Below are positions 35,824-49,250 of a stretch of DNA of 64,000 bases, one piece after another. The notes under the pieces were generated by a model. It was given only the letters and a program-made list of their open reading frames with translations. It did no database searches and had not been told where the DNA came from. The stretch lies in the NCBI GenBank assembly GCA_947179155.2, contig OX359286.1, positions 17,056,413 through 17,120,412 of the forward strand. Reading direction: 5' to 3'. The stretch comes from Hedera helix. Its lineage: Eukaryota; Streptophyta; Magnoliopsida; Apiales; Araliaceae. The position numbers and the translations under genes are program-made. Numbering within the stretch: the stretch's first letter is position 1; every line of letters begins with the position of its first letter.

Positions 35824-37665
35824 TGAAAGTAGTATGCCCTCAAGCCAATCACATTTGATGTGATAAGCATATACTTTGTAATCTTATTCGTTTATTAATA
35901 AAAAAGAATCAAGGCATTTCTTTATTCATGATTAATTACTTGAATTAATCAAATGGATAAACCCATAGTTTTTGAGCAATGCTTTTAGAACCATGATGAG
36001 GATCATGCTAATGAGATCTAAATTCAAGACAGTTCAAAACTAAAATTGTTCCTAATCGTTGGATCACTAAAAAGGGGATTAGTAGATACGGATAGATTGG
36101 TACATACTATGCTTGCTCTTATGAAGAGGATGATTGATCTCATAATCATTTGTGTAGAGACACTAAAGCAAGTATGTAGGTGCTTATTAGAGAATAAGTT
36201 CACTGAACGTGACTCGCTCAAGGAACACCTAATGGAGTCTTACTTGCCTGTCAATAGGAGTTCCTTTTGTGATAGTAGTACAAGTGATCCTTGGACTTGA
36301 GATCATCATAGTATCTTGTGTATGATGAATTATGTTTTAACATATTCCTTAAAACCTTTAGGGTGTATCAAAGGGTATGATCAGATATAATAAGTCATAC
36401 ATGGAGATAGGTGAATGATCAACAAAGAATCTACCACTTCTAGTAAAAGAAGAGAATGTCCTATGCGATTCGATAAATGACAACTTAGTAGTCCTTGGCC
36501 AAGGCAGAATGAAAATTAGAAAGTAGTTTCTAATTTACATTAATTAGAGTTATTCATTTAAGGATCGAAATGCATATAATCAAATAATATAAGACTTGAC
36601 AGTTATACCATGTCTTATATTTGATTGGGACGTTGTAAGGTAGAAGGATTGAATTGTACGGTAACTATTCGCTGAATAGGTTCTTTTGTGATTAAATGTT
36701 GAAATCTATATTATCTGAAAATTCGTTGATCGCTAAGGGGGCTTACCCTTATTATGGAATAAATATTATTTATTTAAATAAATTAAATAGTTTAATTTAT
36801 TTATATAAATAAGATTAGAATAGTTCTAATTAATTTATTCTATAACCGGTTTAATATGGAGAACCTAAAGGGTCACACCTCAAAAGGAAAATAATTATTT
36901 AAGAAGTAAATGGCATAATTGTAATAATGAATTAAGTATATTTAATTTATACTATGTGGATAGAATAAATTAAATAACTTAATATTTATTATTTAGTATT
37001 TTGGAAATACTAATTATAAATTAATAAGAAGAGTCTTATTATTATTATTATTACTATTATCATTATTATTTAGTTCCTAAATGGTTTAGGAATTAATTAA
37101 TAAGAGTACTCTCATAATTGATAATTAAGTTCCTAAATAGTTTAGGAATTATAATTATTATATTAAATTAATTAAGATCCTAATTAGATTAGGAGTTTAA
37201 TTAAAAACCCTATTCCTAAAGGTGTTAGGAGGATTTACTAAGTTTATAAATAAGAGAAGTCTTATTATGGATTAGGGTTACACACATATACTTCCATAAG
37301 TTTTTGGGAGAGTACTCACATATTCTCTAGAGAGAGAAAACTAGGGTTTGCCAAAACCCACTTCTTGAATTATTATTATTCCTTGGTGGATCACCTCTAG
37401 AGGCCAAACACTTGGGTGGCTAACGTTGATCATTGGAATCCAATCGGTGAAATTCAAGGAGAACGCGAAGGATTTGGAGGTGAACTTGTATCCGTTGAAG
37501 CTTTGAGTTCTACAAGGGTATATCTCTAATTTCTTCTTTATTAATTAATAGTTGCGCATAAAGGTCGATCCTGGATTATGGTTTGTAAACTTTTAAATTT
37601 GATTTTACCATGCTTCCGCTATTTTATGCAATTTGATTGCGTCTATAATTTATTACAAACCAACA
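35824..37665 (+). repeat. 3' LTR of the copia element
   Basis: TGAAAGTAG...ACCAACA, matching 24352-26190 with about 31 differences and one 3-bp indel in the TTA repeat. TATA box at 37245-37252. Followed by the TSD copy ATAAC. Confidence 0.95.
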
Positions 37666-37670
37666 ATAAC

Positions 37671-38966
37671 GAGACAAAAATATAATGGTCGATAAGTTAT
37701 TCAAGTTGGCAGCAACTCAAGTGGAAAGTTTTGGAGGGTCGATATATTTGGAGATTCTGAATAAACCTAGCATTCTGAAGAAAGAGCTAATGCCGATCAA
37801 AAGGATGAACTATTGGATAACACCATATCTGTAGTACTTAGTTGACGAAGACCTTCCAATAGACAAATTGATGGCTAATAGGATCAAATACCGGGGTGCA
37901 TACTTTTGTTTGATTGACAGAGATATCTATCGATGGGCTTACTTTTCACCGTTGTTGAAGAGTTTAGTCCCATCGGAGGTGCCCTATACACTTTGGGAGG
38001 TTTACGAAGGGATCTGCAGGGACCATATAAGGGCTAAGTTATTGGCATGCAAGTTGATCATACAAGGGTAATATTAGCTATTGATGTTCCCCGAGGCTGA
38101 GGAATTCGTGAAGAAGTGCCCGAAGTGTCAGTTGAATAGTCCAGTTCCACATTAGCCTTCAAAGGAGTTATCTTTTGTGTTATTCCTGATCCCGTTTGCA
38201 GTCTGGGGAATCGATCTGTTGGGGTCCATGCCTAAGGCAAATGGACAGTTTCAGTAATTAGTGGTGATCATTGACTACATGACTAAATGGGTGGAGGTTA
38301 AACCACTTTGGCACATCACTGAACAGGATTGTCTGTAGTTTTTGAAGGAGTTGGTGGTGTTCTAGTTCAGTATTCTAATGGTGTTGGTTTCAGATAATGG
38401 GTTACAGTTTATGGAATCCAAGTTTGAATAGTTCTTATCAAACTTAGGAGTTCAACATCGGAGGGTCTCTGTTGCACATACCCAGGGCCGAAAGAACTTT
38501 AGAGTATCCTTTGGTCATATCAGATTACACCTCAAATGACTATTGGAGATTCTCCATTTAGATTGATATATAGTACCGAAGTATTATTCCATTTGAGATC
38601 AGATCTACTTCATTCAGGGTGGCTAATTTCAAGGAGTTATACAATGAAGAAGGTCTTCGACTCAATTTGGATCTACTGGATGAAGCTCGGGATGCTGCAG
38701 TTTTAAAATTAAACATATATTAGCAGAAGATTGCCAGACATTATAATAGGAGGGTTCGATTAAGGAGGTTTCAAGTTGGAGATTTGGTACTTCGGGAGGC
38801 AGAGGCCTCAACTCCTCAAAATGTATGTAAGTTGATGTCTAATTGGGAAGGATCTTACGAAGTTATTGAGGTGTTAAAGGTGTGAACTTATAGACTTCGG
38901 GGCATGGATGGTGTAGAGTTAAAGAATACTTGGCATGCAGGTAGACTTAGGAAGTATTATCAATAG
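37671..38966 (+). pseudogene. Tat-like gypsy pol: end of RNase H and integrase
   Basis: Continuation of 23641-24351. The reading has KLAATQVESFGGSIYLEILNKPSI, then the integrase zinc region (HIRAKLLACK..., FVKKCPKCQLN), core (WGIDLLGSMPKANGQF, IDYMTKWVEVKP, SDNGLQFMESKF) and C-terminal part (KIARHYNRRVRLRRFQVGDLVLREAEA, WEGSYEVIEV), ending RKYYQ-stop at 38966. The stretch after AHTQGR is short, so part of the core carrying the catalytic Glu seems altered. Several in-frame stops. The antisense accessory gene begins 118 bp downstream. Confidence 0.9.
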
Positions 38967-39083
38967 ACAATCTGTATGTAATTTGGCAAGTCATTCTTAT
39001 GCAATAATCAACATAAATAAATAAAAGTATTTTATTCATCAAATTGTTATTTGCATGAGTTATCCAAAAAAGAAGAAAAATTA

Positions 39084-41279
39084 CTAGTTTATCCACTCAT
39101 TTGGTTGATTATCATTGGGATCATTGTTGTCATCCGAGAGGCCAATTGTTTTGGGGTCGATACCTGCTACTTAAATTTTTGATATTGTAACTTTATATTC
39201 TTTTAGAATTCTAAGTGTATCTTTTCGACTACTTCAGGAGAAGATCAGTATTCTGCGATGATTTGATTTCGTTGTTCGGTAGTGGTGGTTTTGATTTAGG
39301 CTTTGAGTGATGTATATTTCTCTTTTAGTCTGGTGGCGTATTTGTGAAGCTCTTTATGTTTGGAGTAACCTTTTATGTTGGTCTATTTGAGCTCTGTAAT
39401 TATCTTTTCTTTTGTTTTGGCTTCTTCTTGTAACTTGTCGTTTTGGCTTTGGATTTATTCGATTATTTTCTCGGATTAGCCTAAAGTGGAGACGACAGTT
39501 TGGTAAGATTCAACTTGGTGTTAAAGTTTGATGCCTAATTTGTTGTTGTTTTTTTCGTGCTTCTTATTTTGTGAGTGAAGCTCGTTAACTTGTTTGTACA
39601 GTTGGGATTCTTTTTTGGAGGCATTGAGGAGTTTGGCTCTGAGTTCTTCGTTATGTTGAAAGAGGCAGGTTTATTCTTTCTCAGAGTTACTGTACTTAGT
39701 TTTCAGGGATTTGATTAGTCTGTTAGATTCAACTCTAGATAATTATTGATTTAAGAGCCTACTAAATAGTGCAAGGAACTGCATAAGAAAGGAAGACCAA
39801 TAAGTGGATGGAGATTAAGCTAGGGAATTAAATATAAGTTATAAAAGAAAGTTGAAGTTGCTTACTCGACCTTGGTAGATCATTGAGCTTAGGAGCAGCT
39901 CTTTGTTTGCGTAATCGCCGAACGTTGGGATGTCAGAGGGTAGATTAAAGGACTCAAAAAGTTTATAGGGTATGGCAACGGGGTTGGCAGGCCAAAAGGT
40001 GGAGCTATTGAATCTACATTAGAGTTGTTCATCTTGGAAGGGGTGGTAAATGTTTGCTATGGATGTTGAAAGGCCGACTTGGTTAGGAGGAGGAGGTGAG
40101 GCTGAAATAATTGGTTATTCATTTACTGAAGGTTGGGTTTGTGTAGGGGTTTCTTTAGGGCACTGTGGTTTCGGTGGTTTTTTTCCTAGGTTTTTGTTGT
40201 TTGAATAGAGGGTATTTAAGAGGTTGGAATGGTCTTAGTTATGGGTCGGGAGTTAGTTTTGGGTTATGTTTTGGCACTTCTGTTTTAAGAGATTGAGTTT
40301 TCTAGCTTCGGATAATTGGGAGATGTCTCTCTTTTTTACTAGAGGGGCTTCGAAAGGTATGTATTTGGTATTAGGAATGTTTGCATTTGTTTTTGTGGTT
40401 TTTTCGATGGTTTGATTTTAAGGTTCGGGGGAGCTATCGGAGGAGGTAACGATATTCGTTTATTTCATTGCTTTCTTTTTTCTACGTATAATATGTTAGG
40501 AAGGTTAAGAGGAATATTTGGAGAGATCTACGGTGAAAATGGGATTTTGGGCAATGAATATAATAGGAGTGGCAACAATTATTAGGGGTTTAAGGGGTGT
40601 TGGAATGGCTTTGGTGGTGTGGATAGTGGGTCAGTGGTATTGGGAAAGGGTTCAGTTGTGTTAAATGTGTATTCTTCTTCGCCAAAGATGGTGATAAGAC
40701 TTTTTAAGGGAGGAGGTGGAGCTTAGGGTTATGGTTTGATTAATACTACTGTGAATAAAGAAGGAGTGAGGTTAAAAGAATGAAAAATAGAGTAAATATA
40801 TAAAGGAGATAAGTTCGGGAACTTACATTTATGGTCAAATAACCACTGCTCGTTGGAGAGGAGCTCTATGTCACATGGCTCGGATTGAATACGCTTGCAA
40901 AAGGCATGGAATTCCTTCCTACACTCTTTGGAGAGTAGCTTATAGCCCATGAACATCTTTTAGGGTCTCCCCATGTGGGTAATAGGTTCATGTTGGTGTC
41001 GTGGATGAAGAACCAAGATGAGTGCCAACCTTTATTGCTGGTAGGGGGTCTGCATCCACACTTCGTCTAGGGATTTTGTTTAAGGATTGGAAACCCTATT
41101 CTTCGGTCCTCATCAGGCTGAAAATGGAGAAATAAAAGTCTGTGGAGTGGTTAATTTTTATTTGGTGGCAAAATATGATGAAACAAATCAGGTGTATGTA
41201 AGAGTTGCGAATTAATTGGGCGAGGTCGATACCCGTAAAGGCTAGGAAGGATGAGATGAAGTCGTGGAGAGGGAAACAC
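39084..41279 (-). pseudogene. Tat accessory gene, antisense to pol (copy 1, truncated)
   Basis: Minus strand, convergent with the Tat integrase. The 5' part (41279 to about 40960) reads FPLHDFISSFLAFTGIDLAQLIRNSYIH, the same pattern as copy 2 (FPLLEFISSSLLFMGIRFSQLI). An exon near 40956-40835 ends in DHK(C) before a GTAAGT donor. Then come a Ser/Pro-rich part, a coiled-coil-like part (39760-39160), and a tail GIDPKTIGLSDDNNDPND ending at the stop 39084-39086. N-terminal residues are missing because a large LTR begins at 41280. The fold resembles the family Pfam names putative gypsy-type transposon (PF04195, from memory). Stops are frequent. Function unknown. Confidence 0.75.
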
Positions 41280-43665
41280 TATGATGCCCCCAAAATGCAG
41301 GGCCTTTAACATCGGATATGGTGCTTACGATACACACATCCATCACATCTATCTATACTCTTAATACAGAATAACATAAATAATTACGTGATTTAATATT
41401 ACATAGCCAAATACATCATAGATTCTTACAACCTTTACTAATACAAATACATAACGTAGTTTAAAATTTTAATATCAATCTTTGCATAAAAGTTTAATAC
41501 ACAAATAACTTAAGTATTGATTAATCTTAGGCTTTTCCTTTTCCTTTGTACTTTCGGAGCTATCGGACTTCTCGGATTTAACTGTAAATTGTTTAAGTAA
41601 GAGTAAGCAACTAATTGCTCAACAAGTCTAAAATATGTAATGAATAATGAATCATGAATAGAAGAATTTAACGTTCTGGAACTTCAACAACGTTCAATAA
41701 TTATGAAGAAATTAAACATGGGAAACGTATTTAATAAAAGAGGAATTTCTTGACTTTTGTATTGAGTGGTCACTATGGACTGTAAATTCCTATAGGAATT
41801 ATCAGTAATTTATCTGAATACCCTAAGAGTATATGTCAATCACAAAGACTAACTACACACTTTCTGCAAGTACTTAAGGTGATCAGTCTATTGTACCCTA
41901 TGTTATGCATAACATTTAAACATAACACGCGGTGTCAGTTTCCTGACATTTAAAATACCCCTTTATAAGGGTTGTTCATCTCGGTCTCATTATAAGAGTT
42001 TGCTCCAACTATTTGGTTTGGATTAGCTTCTGAAAAACACGCGATTCAATAAATCATTCAATAATCGTCTAGCCGAAACAAATGACATAGATCTACTTCT
42101 TAAGCATTTCGTGAATAGGTAGAACTTTAAAGGTTCAACGGTTCAAATATAGAACAAATCTTTTCGAATGCACACAAGTGCGAACAATGATATTCAATCT
42201 CAATATGAACAATTTTCAATAATGATTTTAGCTATGAAACTTGCACAACTATTAAGGAATTGAGTAAGTTTAGAACTTGCCTAGAGTTGGTGAAACGTTT
42301 CTAAGTATGCTATTACCTTCCTCCAATAGACTCCCTATAACATCCGTGAGGATTTATTTATTTAATTTTCTTATTAGCTAATATCGCATAACACCGGTAA
42401 ATAACCGTAACTTATATCGGTAATTAAATCTTTACTCTTAATGTAACTTAATCATTATATTTCCTCATCAATACAATATAATCATGAAAATGACTATTTT
42501 ACCCTTACATACTCTTATTCAACCAATTTTATCGCGTATTCATCGGTAAAATTATATATTACATAATTTTTATAATTTATCTTTAATTATTTTTTCATAA
42601 TTTTCTTAACTCAAATGCATTTATTAAAAATACATAGATAACTTATTATTTTTATTCCTTCTGGCCACGCTTAGTTAATTTTATTTCATGCGTAAAGTAT
42701 TTTTTCCTTAAATTTTCAGCATCATTTACTATTTTTAAAAGGGTCATATATGCTTAAAATTATAATATTTTTCATAATTTGAGATTTTATCCAAAAATCA
42801 TGAAATTTACACTATAACTTCTTCGTATCAGTGTGTGCACTTCCAGTAAAAATGTAATCATTTTTTTTTGCTAAATAGTTTAATCATTTTCTGAGTTGTG
42901 TAGCTCCAGATTTCCAGTTCAAAATTTTAAAACCTAAAACTTCATTTGGCCATAATTCTCTCATCCGAAATCGGATCGAGCTCATTTTGGGATTGGAACT
43001 TCATTATACCATATACTTTTAGAACCAAAAGGCCTAATTTTATTTCATAAGTTAGGTCCCCGAAAAAAGCCTCTAAAAAACTAGACTATGGGTTTTATTT
43101 TTTTATAATTTTTTTGTAGTTCAGACTGTTTTGATAGAAAAATCACCATAAATTGAAAATTTAATATTTTTCATTTGTTTCATTTGGGTTGGTTAGAAAA
43201 GTCATAGATCTATCATACAAAACTTATGAATAGTAAAAATAGTTAAATTGCAGGAAATTATAAGTGTTAAGAAATCAGTTTCAGATTTAGGTTTTCGACT
43301 TTCATTCTCTTTTGGTTTTCATGCATTTTAACTCAACACATAATCTTTATCAAAACCCATCCTTATACATTCAGATCCTTCATGATTCTCAACACATAGA
43401 TCTTCCCACAACCAAACATGCATCTCTATACTATAAACATAAAACATACTACCTTAGATCATTTTTAAACCTTTTGAGTGACTTGAACTCTTTTCTTCTT
43501 GCTATGAACTTGCTCCACCAAAGTAGCTCCCAGACTTAGTGTTTCTATCAAACTCTCTAGTTTTTCTCTCAACTCCCACTTTCTCTCTTGCTCCCTAGCC
43601 CTCCCCCATACTTGGTGTAAAATGAAACAAATGAGTAAACCTTTAACCATGACTTGGGTGCCTCC

Positions 43666-43673
43666 TATTTATA
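43666..43673 (-). promoter_or_regulatory. TATA box of LTR 41280-48301
   Basis: TATAAATA on the minus strand in GCCTATAAATAGGAGG, followed in the minus direction by a GA-rich leader-like stretch (43620-43550). Confidence 0.55.
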
Positions 43674-43804
43674 GGCTAAGTGTAATCCTAATTAATTACT
43701 TCTAATCATTCAACACATGTGCTAATTGAGGTTTAATTTAATTTAATTTGTCAACTCATTCCATAATTTAAGGAAAGAAAGTGGCACATTTTTCACATGG
43801 CACA

Positions 43805-46800
43805 TGTAACTCCCCGAGATCCCAACATTTCTTAATTATATCCATTTATATATGAATTACCTACTTATTAACTTTAAATCCATTCTTATAATCATAAAAC
43901 ATATTTACGACGATCTCGTGCGTTAAACTTAACCTTTAATACCTTTTTAATTGACCATAAATGCGGTGTATATATATATTTTATAAAATTTTATCTTACA
44001 TCCCTTATCTGCCTCAGGATTGCAACGTTCACTTACCCTTTATTAAACTTAGGTCAAACATTAATAATTGTGACCTAGTTTATTACAATTTTATAATCAA
44101 ATAAATATATTTCACATAACTTATAAATAAAATTTCGCCATGATTTATCCATACATGGCCCTGGTTACTATACTTGTTATGTGCCTGATCCTGTGCACTT
44201 GCACCTATTCATCTACATAACTTGATCTATGCATATTTATCATACATACGAGTTCTATATATATTAGAATCAACTTATAATAATATTACACTCATATATC
44301 TCATTACATCATTTACCTCAAATAATACATACATTCACGTTTAACTATATGGTTTACAAACGATACATCTATTTCTATTGTCTAGGTTTAACATTTAAAC
44401 CAAACTATTACACATCTTGCCATTATACAAATTTGTATATAATAAATTTCTTCACGTATCTCCATGTATCCATATTCTTTACCTTAGCTTCACCGGAACC
44501 TCTGGCCTTCTCGTATTTTACCTGAAATGTTAGTTCATAGCAAGCATAAAGCTCAGCAAGTAATTCAGTTAACACCTTACATGATTATAGTTTATATCAA
44601 TGCGTCATGCATCCTTTACTTTACTATGCTATACTTAATGTCACATAATTCATTTAACAGTTAGATCACGTAATGGCACGGAGTGTACATCTCAATTATC
44701 ACATAGTTCACGTAGTACAATTAGTACACTTAATCTGAAAAACTTGTCTGTACACTTTTAATTACTTAACCTTTGTCGCCTTGCTTGGCTTTACTATCCT
44801 TCCTTAACTCAGGTTGCTCGTTTGAACCTATTTTGAAAACATACAATCTATATTCATCATTATAGGATCATAACTTAATAATCTTAGTTAAACTCAATCC
44901 ATAATTACATAACCATTAATCTCTATTCATATCACATGTGATGTATTATACCTTATGTATGTTAATAATACATCATAGCTCGTTCCCGATTATCTATCTC
45001 ACTTAAAACTTACTTTGATTTAGCTTTAGGCATATTATTTTATGCCATTTATCGCTTCATTATACATTGACACCCTTTATTTTGGTCATTCTTTATCTAT
45101 CTAGGGTTTACATAACTCATTATTATCATTCCATGACAAAACATAGCTTTTCAGGCATTTAATTTTTTTTCAGTGCTACAATAACCTCGCCCCGGAGCTA
45201 TGTTTCTTTTTCCAGACTTCGCTGGCCGCGAAAAGCTCTCAGCCCATGAACAGTAACACTGCGCTTCGGCGTAGTGTTCAGTAGAAAACATTGTGCCCCG
45301 ACGCAGTGCCCTGAACCAGCAGGTTTTGATTTTTATCATTGCTTTGCTGATTTTTAACTTTCACACCACACATTCAATTAACTCCAAATTTGGAACAGTG
45401 CTAGACCTTACTATATAGTATTTAAAAAAAAATTCTCTTGCCCCATTTGGCTTTATTAAAACATAGAAAAACTAGCCCATAGGAGGGTTGTTCAACACAA
45501 ATTCCAGACTTTTCATTCGTTGAAATCCAACGTTTCAAACTTTGTGATTTTTGTCCATAAGCTTTAAAACTTCAATCCAACACTTGTCATAGCTCACATA
45601 TGTGATATATGACATGTACAAACTTTCAAAATGATAAAACTTCGCACGAGGCGATATTTGTCCGTAAAAATTCATTTCCCGTCGAAACGATCGATTTCGA
45701 TCATTCGAATCGCCTTTTTATTCAATTTTCTATCCGTTGATTTCCAAATCAACCTAAACACGTGTAATAATATGAAAATGACTCATTTGACTCCATTTCA
45801 CCTTTAAATTCTCAAAATTGTCAAAAATCACACTTTGACGGCATTTTGCCAAATTTTCAATTTCAAAAGTTTAAACTCAACTAAAACTCTCTTTCAATCC
45901 TTGGCTCTATACACCACATAGGCTACCAAAAACTCATTTAACAACTATACAAGTCCATATAACTTCTAACTGTACATTCTAATGCACTTTACAAATTATG
46001 AATTGGTTTAATGACAAATTATAGCCTAATATTGTACTTTACTCCAATAATTCATGCTTTTCAAGTATGCTTGAATCTTTAAAGCTATCTAGCATGTAAT
46101 CTCTCATGCATCAAACATGTTTAACCTTCCAAAATAGGTTTTCATCAAATCTAGCAACACATAACATATGATCATGCCTTAAATCATGATTCCTAGCTTA
46201 AAATCATATATGAATAATGCATCACCTTTACAACATAACTTCCAAGCCTAGAGTTTCATGTTTACTCAATCAAAAAGCATGTAATTCACATAAATCACAT
46301 AATAAAGCAATGTATTACAAAGTCACATGCGTGGCCATCCTTGTTCTTACATTTAATCACTTAAACATCAAAGTTTATAACTTAAACTTTGTTATACCTT
46401 CATGTAGCTTTCCTCTCTTCATGCAATAAGGCATGCTAGAGCTTTAATCTTCACCTTTATTGCTAGTACTCCATCTCTTGCTCACTTTTATAGTAATTTC
46501 TTGATCTCTTGGCCAAACCCTAGCTTGTTCTTCCCTTTCTCTCTTGCTAGAACTCTCTTGGAGGCTCATTTTCGAAACATGAAAAAAATGAACCAAAATG
46601 CTGAAAATGATATACATATATGTGATATATGTATACTCCAACAACTAACTCACCCTAGTTAAACTTAACTATGCTTGGTTAGGGACATTGATGTCATTTC
46701 TCATGGATGGCTAACGATACTTTGGTCATTAAACCTTTTAGGACACATATGTCATTTTTCCACTTGTCATGGGTATTTTGGACATTAGTTACAAAAGGAC

Positions 46801-48045
46801 ACCATAGTCATTTCCCAGTTTACTAAGGGCAACATTGTCTTTTCTCCAAAACTCTAGAATTTTATTTCCTTTAAATCATAACTCATTTAATTCCAATCCA
46901 AATCAAGTCCTTTTTTATCCAAACTTGTTTAATCAAACTTGAATTTTTTTCCTCTTCAATATAATCCATACATGGCTTGTACCATAACACTTGTCACATT
47001 TCAAAATTATTGAATTCATTAATTAACTCTAATCATCATATAAATGCAATTTACATAGCATTTCATCCTTAACTTTCTACGAACCACCTTCGGTTCCACA
47101 TTTGATAAATTTCACTTTCCACCATCTCAATATAGTCGAATACTCACTTTTTCCATAAATCGCTTCCTCGAGACACGAATCTCGATCGAATTACCAAAAT
47201 CCATCATCATTGAACCTTTCTCAGTTATAACATCACAATTATGACTTTAACGTCTATTCACTTATTTTCATAACACACGTGCCAATTTGTACCACACCTA
47301 TATACTACATCCTTTCTACACCTTTTTAGGGTATTACATTCTATATCTACTCATTGTACAACTGAGTATCTTAATTCAATCCATAAATATCAATTTATTC
47401 AATATAAATTCCTTAGCAAATTCCATATATTCACATATCGTACACTTAATTTATCATAAATCCTCCATACACCATTTATGTCATACGATCCCTTCTTCAC
47501 TGCACATAAATACTTACTTTTCCATCCTCATATCCTCGCCTCTCCATGCCTATTCATTAAGTTTGCTGCTAATATTCATAACTAAGCATCATCTCCCATA
47601 CTCTTTTATCATTCCATTATTTTCTAAACTTAACTCTTCTTTATATATTCGATTATATACACATAATCACTCTATTACCTGCTGACACATAACATCGTGT
47701 CTTCAATAATTCCTTTCAAATTGCCTTAATGTAGGCATTACCATCAATCACTCATCTTTAATCCTCTAAATTTATTCTTATTATAATTTCATCATCTGCT
47801 ACATTGCTAGTACACTTTACTTAAATAACTGATCCATATACGTTCTATAGACCCTGATTTATATCAAGAGTCCCCCTTAACCATTTCAACCACACAGGTC
47901 ATTTATAACACATTGATCATAAATGAGATCACATTTACACACTCCTTAATACATTCTATCATTCAAACTAGGTTTTATCATATAACCTTTACTTAATTCA
48001 TCTTAATCCTCATGTGGAGTTTTTATAAAATCATGGGGTGTCACA
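43805..48045 (-). mobile_element. Solo LTR of a large gypsy family, TSD GCACA
   Basis: TGTAACTCCCCGAG...GGGGTGTCACA with GCACA at 43800-43804 and 48046-48050; length 4241 bp. Probable minus orientation: the minus strand has the AGAGAGAAAGGG leader-like stretch near 46540 and the shared hairpin at 44538-44561. It contains a GC-rich patch (45180-45320) with TTCGGCGTAGTG, comparable to the GC patches in other large LTRs. No coding region: the 132-codon frame at 47287-47685 begins at a non-ATG codon and is low-complexity. Confidence 0.93.
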
Positions 48046-48124
48046 GCACACTTTTCATGTGAGCACATTTTTCACATAAAGGAGGGGGGCGAATTTTAAT
48101 GCTTAATTTTTTATTTTTTTTGCC

Positions 48125-48126
<2 letters not shown>

Positions 48127-48171
<45 letters not shown>
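48127..48171. repeat. (TC)n(AC)n microsatellite
   Basis: About 16 TC units followed by about 7 AC units, in the LTR 41280-48301. Confidence 0.95.
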
Positions 48172-48172
<1 letters not shown>

Positions 48173-48301
48173 AATATATACCACACTTCTAGAAATTGGG
48201 TCCCCCTCTTGGACCTTATGTTTTGGCTAATTCTTTAGGCTCTTTTTATTTTAAATTTTGAATTAGGCTTGGGTCAATTAAAGTTCTCTACAAGTCTTAC
48301 A

Positions 48302-48556
48302 CTAATCCGCGACTGCCCTATAGCATTAATTTGCCATATGCTCAGTCTCACCACACTTGTAACAAGCGTTAACCACTAACTCCTCTACCACAACCACTAC
48401 CACTAATGTATCCTCCGTCGCTGCCACCACCACCATATATCCATCAAGCCAGATTAGTGAATTAAGAAAGACAACTGAATTTATTAGATGAATTTTCATA
48501 TAATGAGCAATTAGGGATACTCCCGTATATAGTATCTCCAACCTGCAATGTATCAT
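48302..48556 (-). pseudogene. Glycine-rich / CCHC zinc-knuckle fragment
   Basis: On the minus strand one frame reads GGGGSDGGYISGSGCGRG and another, a few bases further on, reads ACYKCGETEHMAN-stop-C. This is a glycine-rich linker and a C-x2-C-x4-H-x4-C knuckle put out of phase by an indel, with a stop in the fourth spacer position. Plant cold-shock or glycine-rich RNA-binding proteins have exactly this Gly-rich/knuckle alternation, but retroelement gag knuckles are similar, so the source is open. No cold-shock domain or capsid is seen beside it. Confidence 0.5.
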
Positions 48557-49250
48557 TCTGCAAAGCTATATGAATTAGATGACATGCAGGTTTCTAAGCT
48601 CCTAACCAAACTACATGCACAAGTGATTTGATTAAATTGGGATTCTTCGATATTTACTCGTTAGGAGTGAATGTTAAACGAGTAACGTTCTACGAAAAGT
48701 ATTGTTGCTTAGGAGTACAAATAAATAATTAAAGGGAAATTTAATAAATTAATCGGACAGTTGTAAAAGACAGTTGTCGTGTCATTTGATTTAAGTACAT
48801 TTGGTCATATTTAATTTATTATTTTTATTTTTTTAAAGTAAATTTGGTCATATTATAATATTATTACTTTATTTTATGAAGCACCGAAACTAAGTAAATG
48901 CTACTTAGTTTATTATATTCTAATATATTATTTTACTTAATTTTATTTATTAGATACTTTGTATTATACTATATTATATTATTTATTTTTAAATTTAAAA
49001 AAAATAATTTTTTATTTACTTTATTTTATTTATATGTTATTATATTATATTATATTATATTATATTATATTATATTATATAATTTTGTATTATATTAAAT
49101 TATTTAATTTAATTTAAAATTAATTTTATTTTAGTTTATGCTATTTAATTTAATTTAATTTAATTATTTTATTTTATGTAATTTTTTATTTTATGTTAAC
49201 TAATTCATTTCATTTTATTTTATTAGTAGAAAACAAAGTTAATACAACTT
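48557..49250. other. AT-rich unassigned stretch
   Basis: No gene or known element. Two copies of TTTGGTCATATT (about 48799 and 48845), an AACTAAGTA/TACTTAGTT inverted pair near 48887-48910, and a pentanucleotide repeat (49033-49080). Confidence 0.6.
49033..49080. repeat. (ATATT)n repeat
   Basis: About nine pentamer units of TATTA/ATATT. Confidence 0.95.

Larger units (their letters stand above)
24352..37665 (+). mobile_element. Complete Ty1/copia element, coding-defective, TSD ATAAC
   Basis: Two LTRs (24352-26190, 1839 bp; 35824-37665, 1842 bp), a tRNA-Met primer site, a polypurine tract and gag-pol order on the plus strand, with ATAAC at 24347-24351 and 37666-37670. Total 13.3 kb; subtracting the solo LTR 29993-33949 and its duplication leaves about 9.35 kb. 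I counted about 31 differences between the LTRs (about 1.7%), so the insertion is recent. Gag, protease, integrase, reverse transcriptase and RNase H all carry stops and frameshifts. It inserted into RNase H of a Tat-like gypsy element. Confidence 0.95.
41280..48301 (-). mobile_element. Large gypsy LTR (minus), interrupted by a solo LTR
   Basis: The left end TATGATGCCCCC matches the ends at 16053 and 59503; the proposed right end is AAGTCTTACA at 48301. Excluding the insert 43805-48045 and one copy of its duplication, it is about 2.8 kb. Minus orientation is shown by the TATA box (43666-43673), the shared hairpin (41596-41627) and a GTTATGCATAAC palindrome (41902-41913). The flanks (AACAC left, CTAAT right) do not match, so one end may be wrong, or the element may be a truncated or recombined full insertion. 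The left side cuts the Tat accessory gene. Confidence 0.65.

Noticed and set aside
47287..47685. 132-codon Ser/His/Ile-rich frame
   Set aside because: Inside the TSD-flanked solo LTR 43805-48045; low complexity, no domain, non-ATG start.
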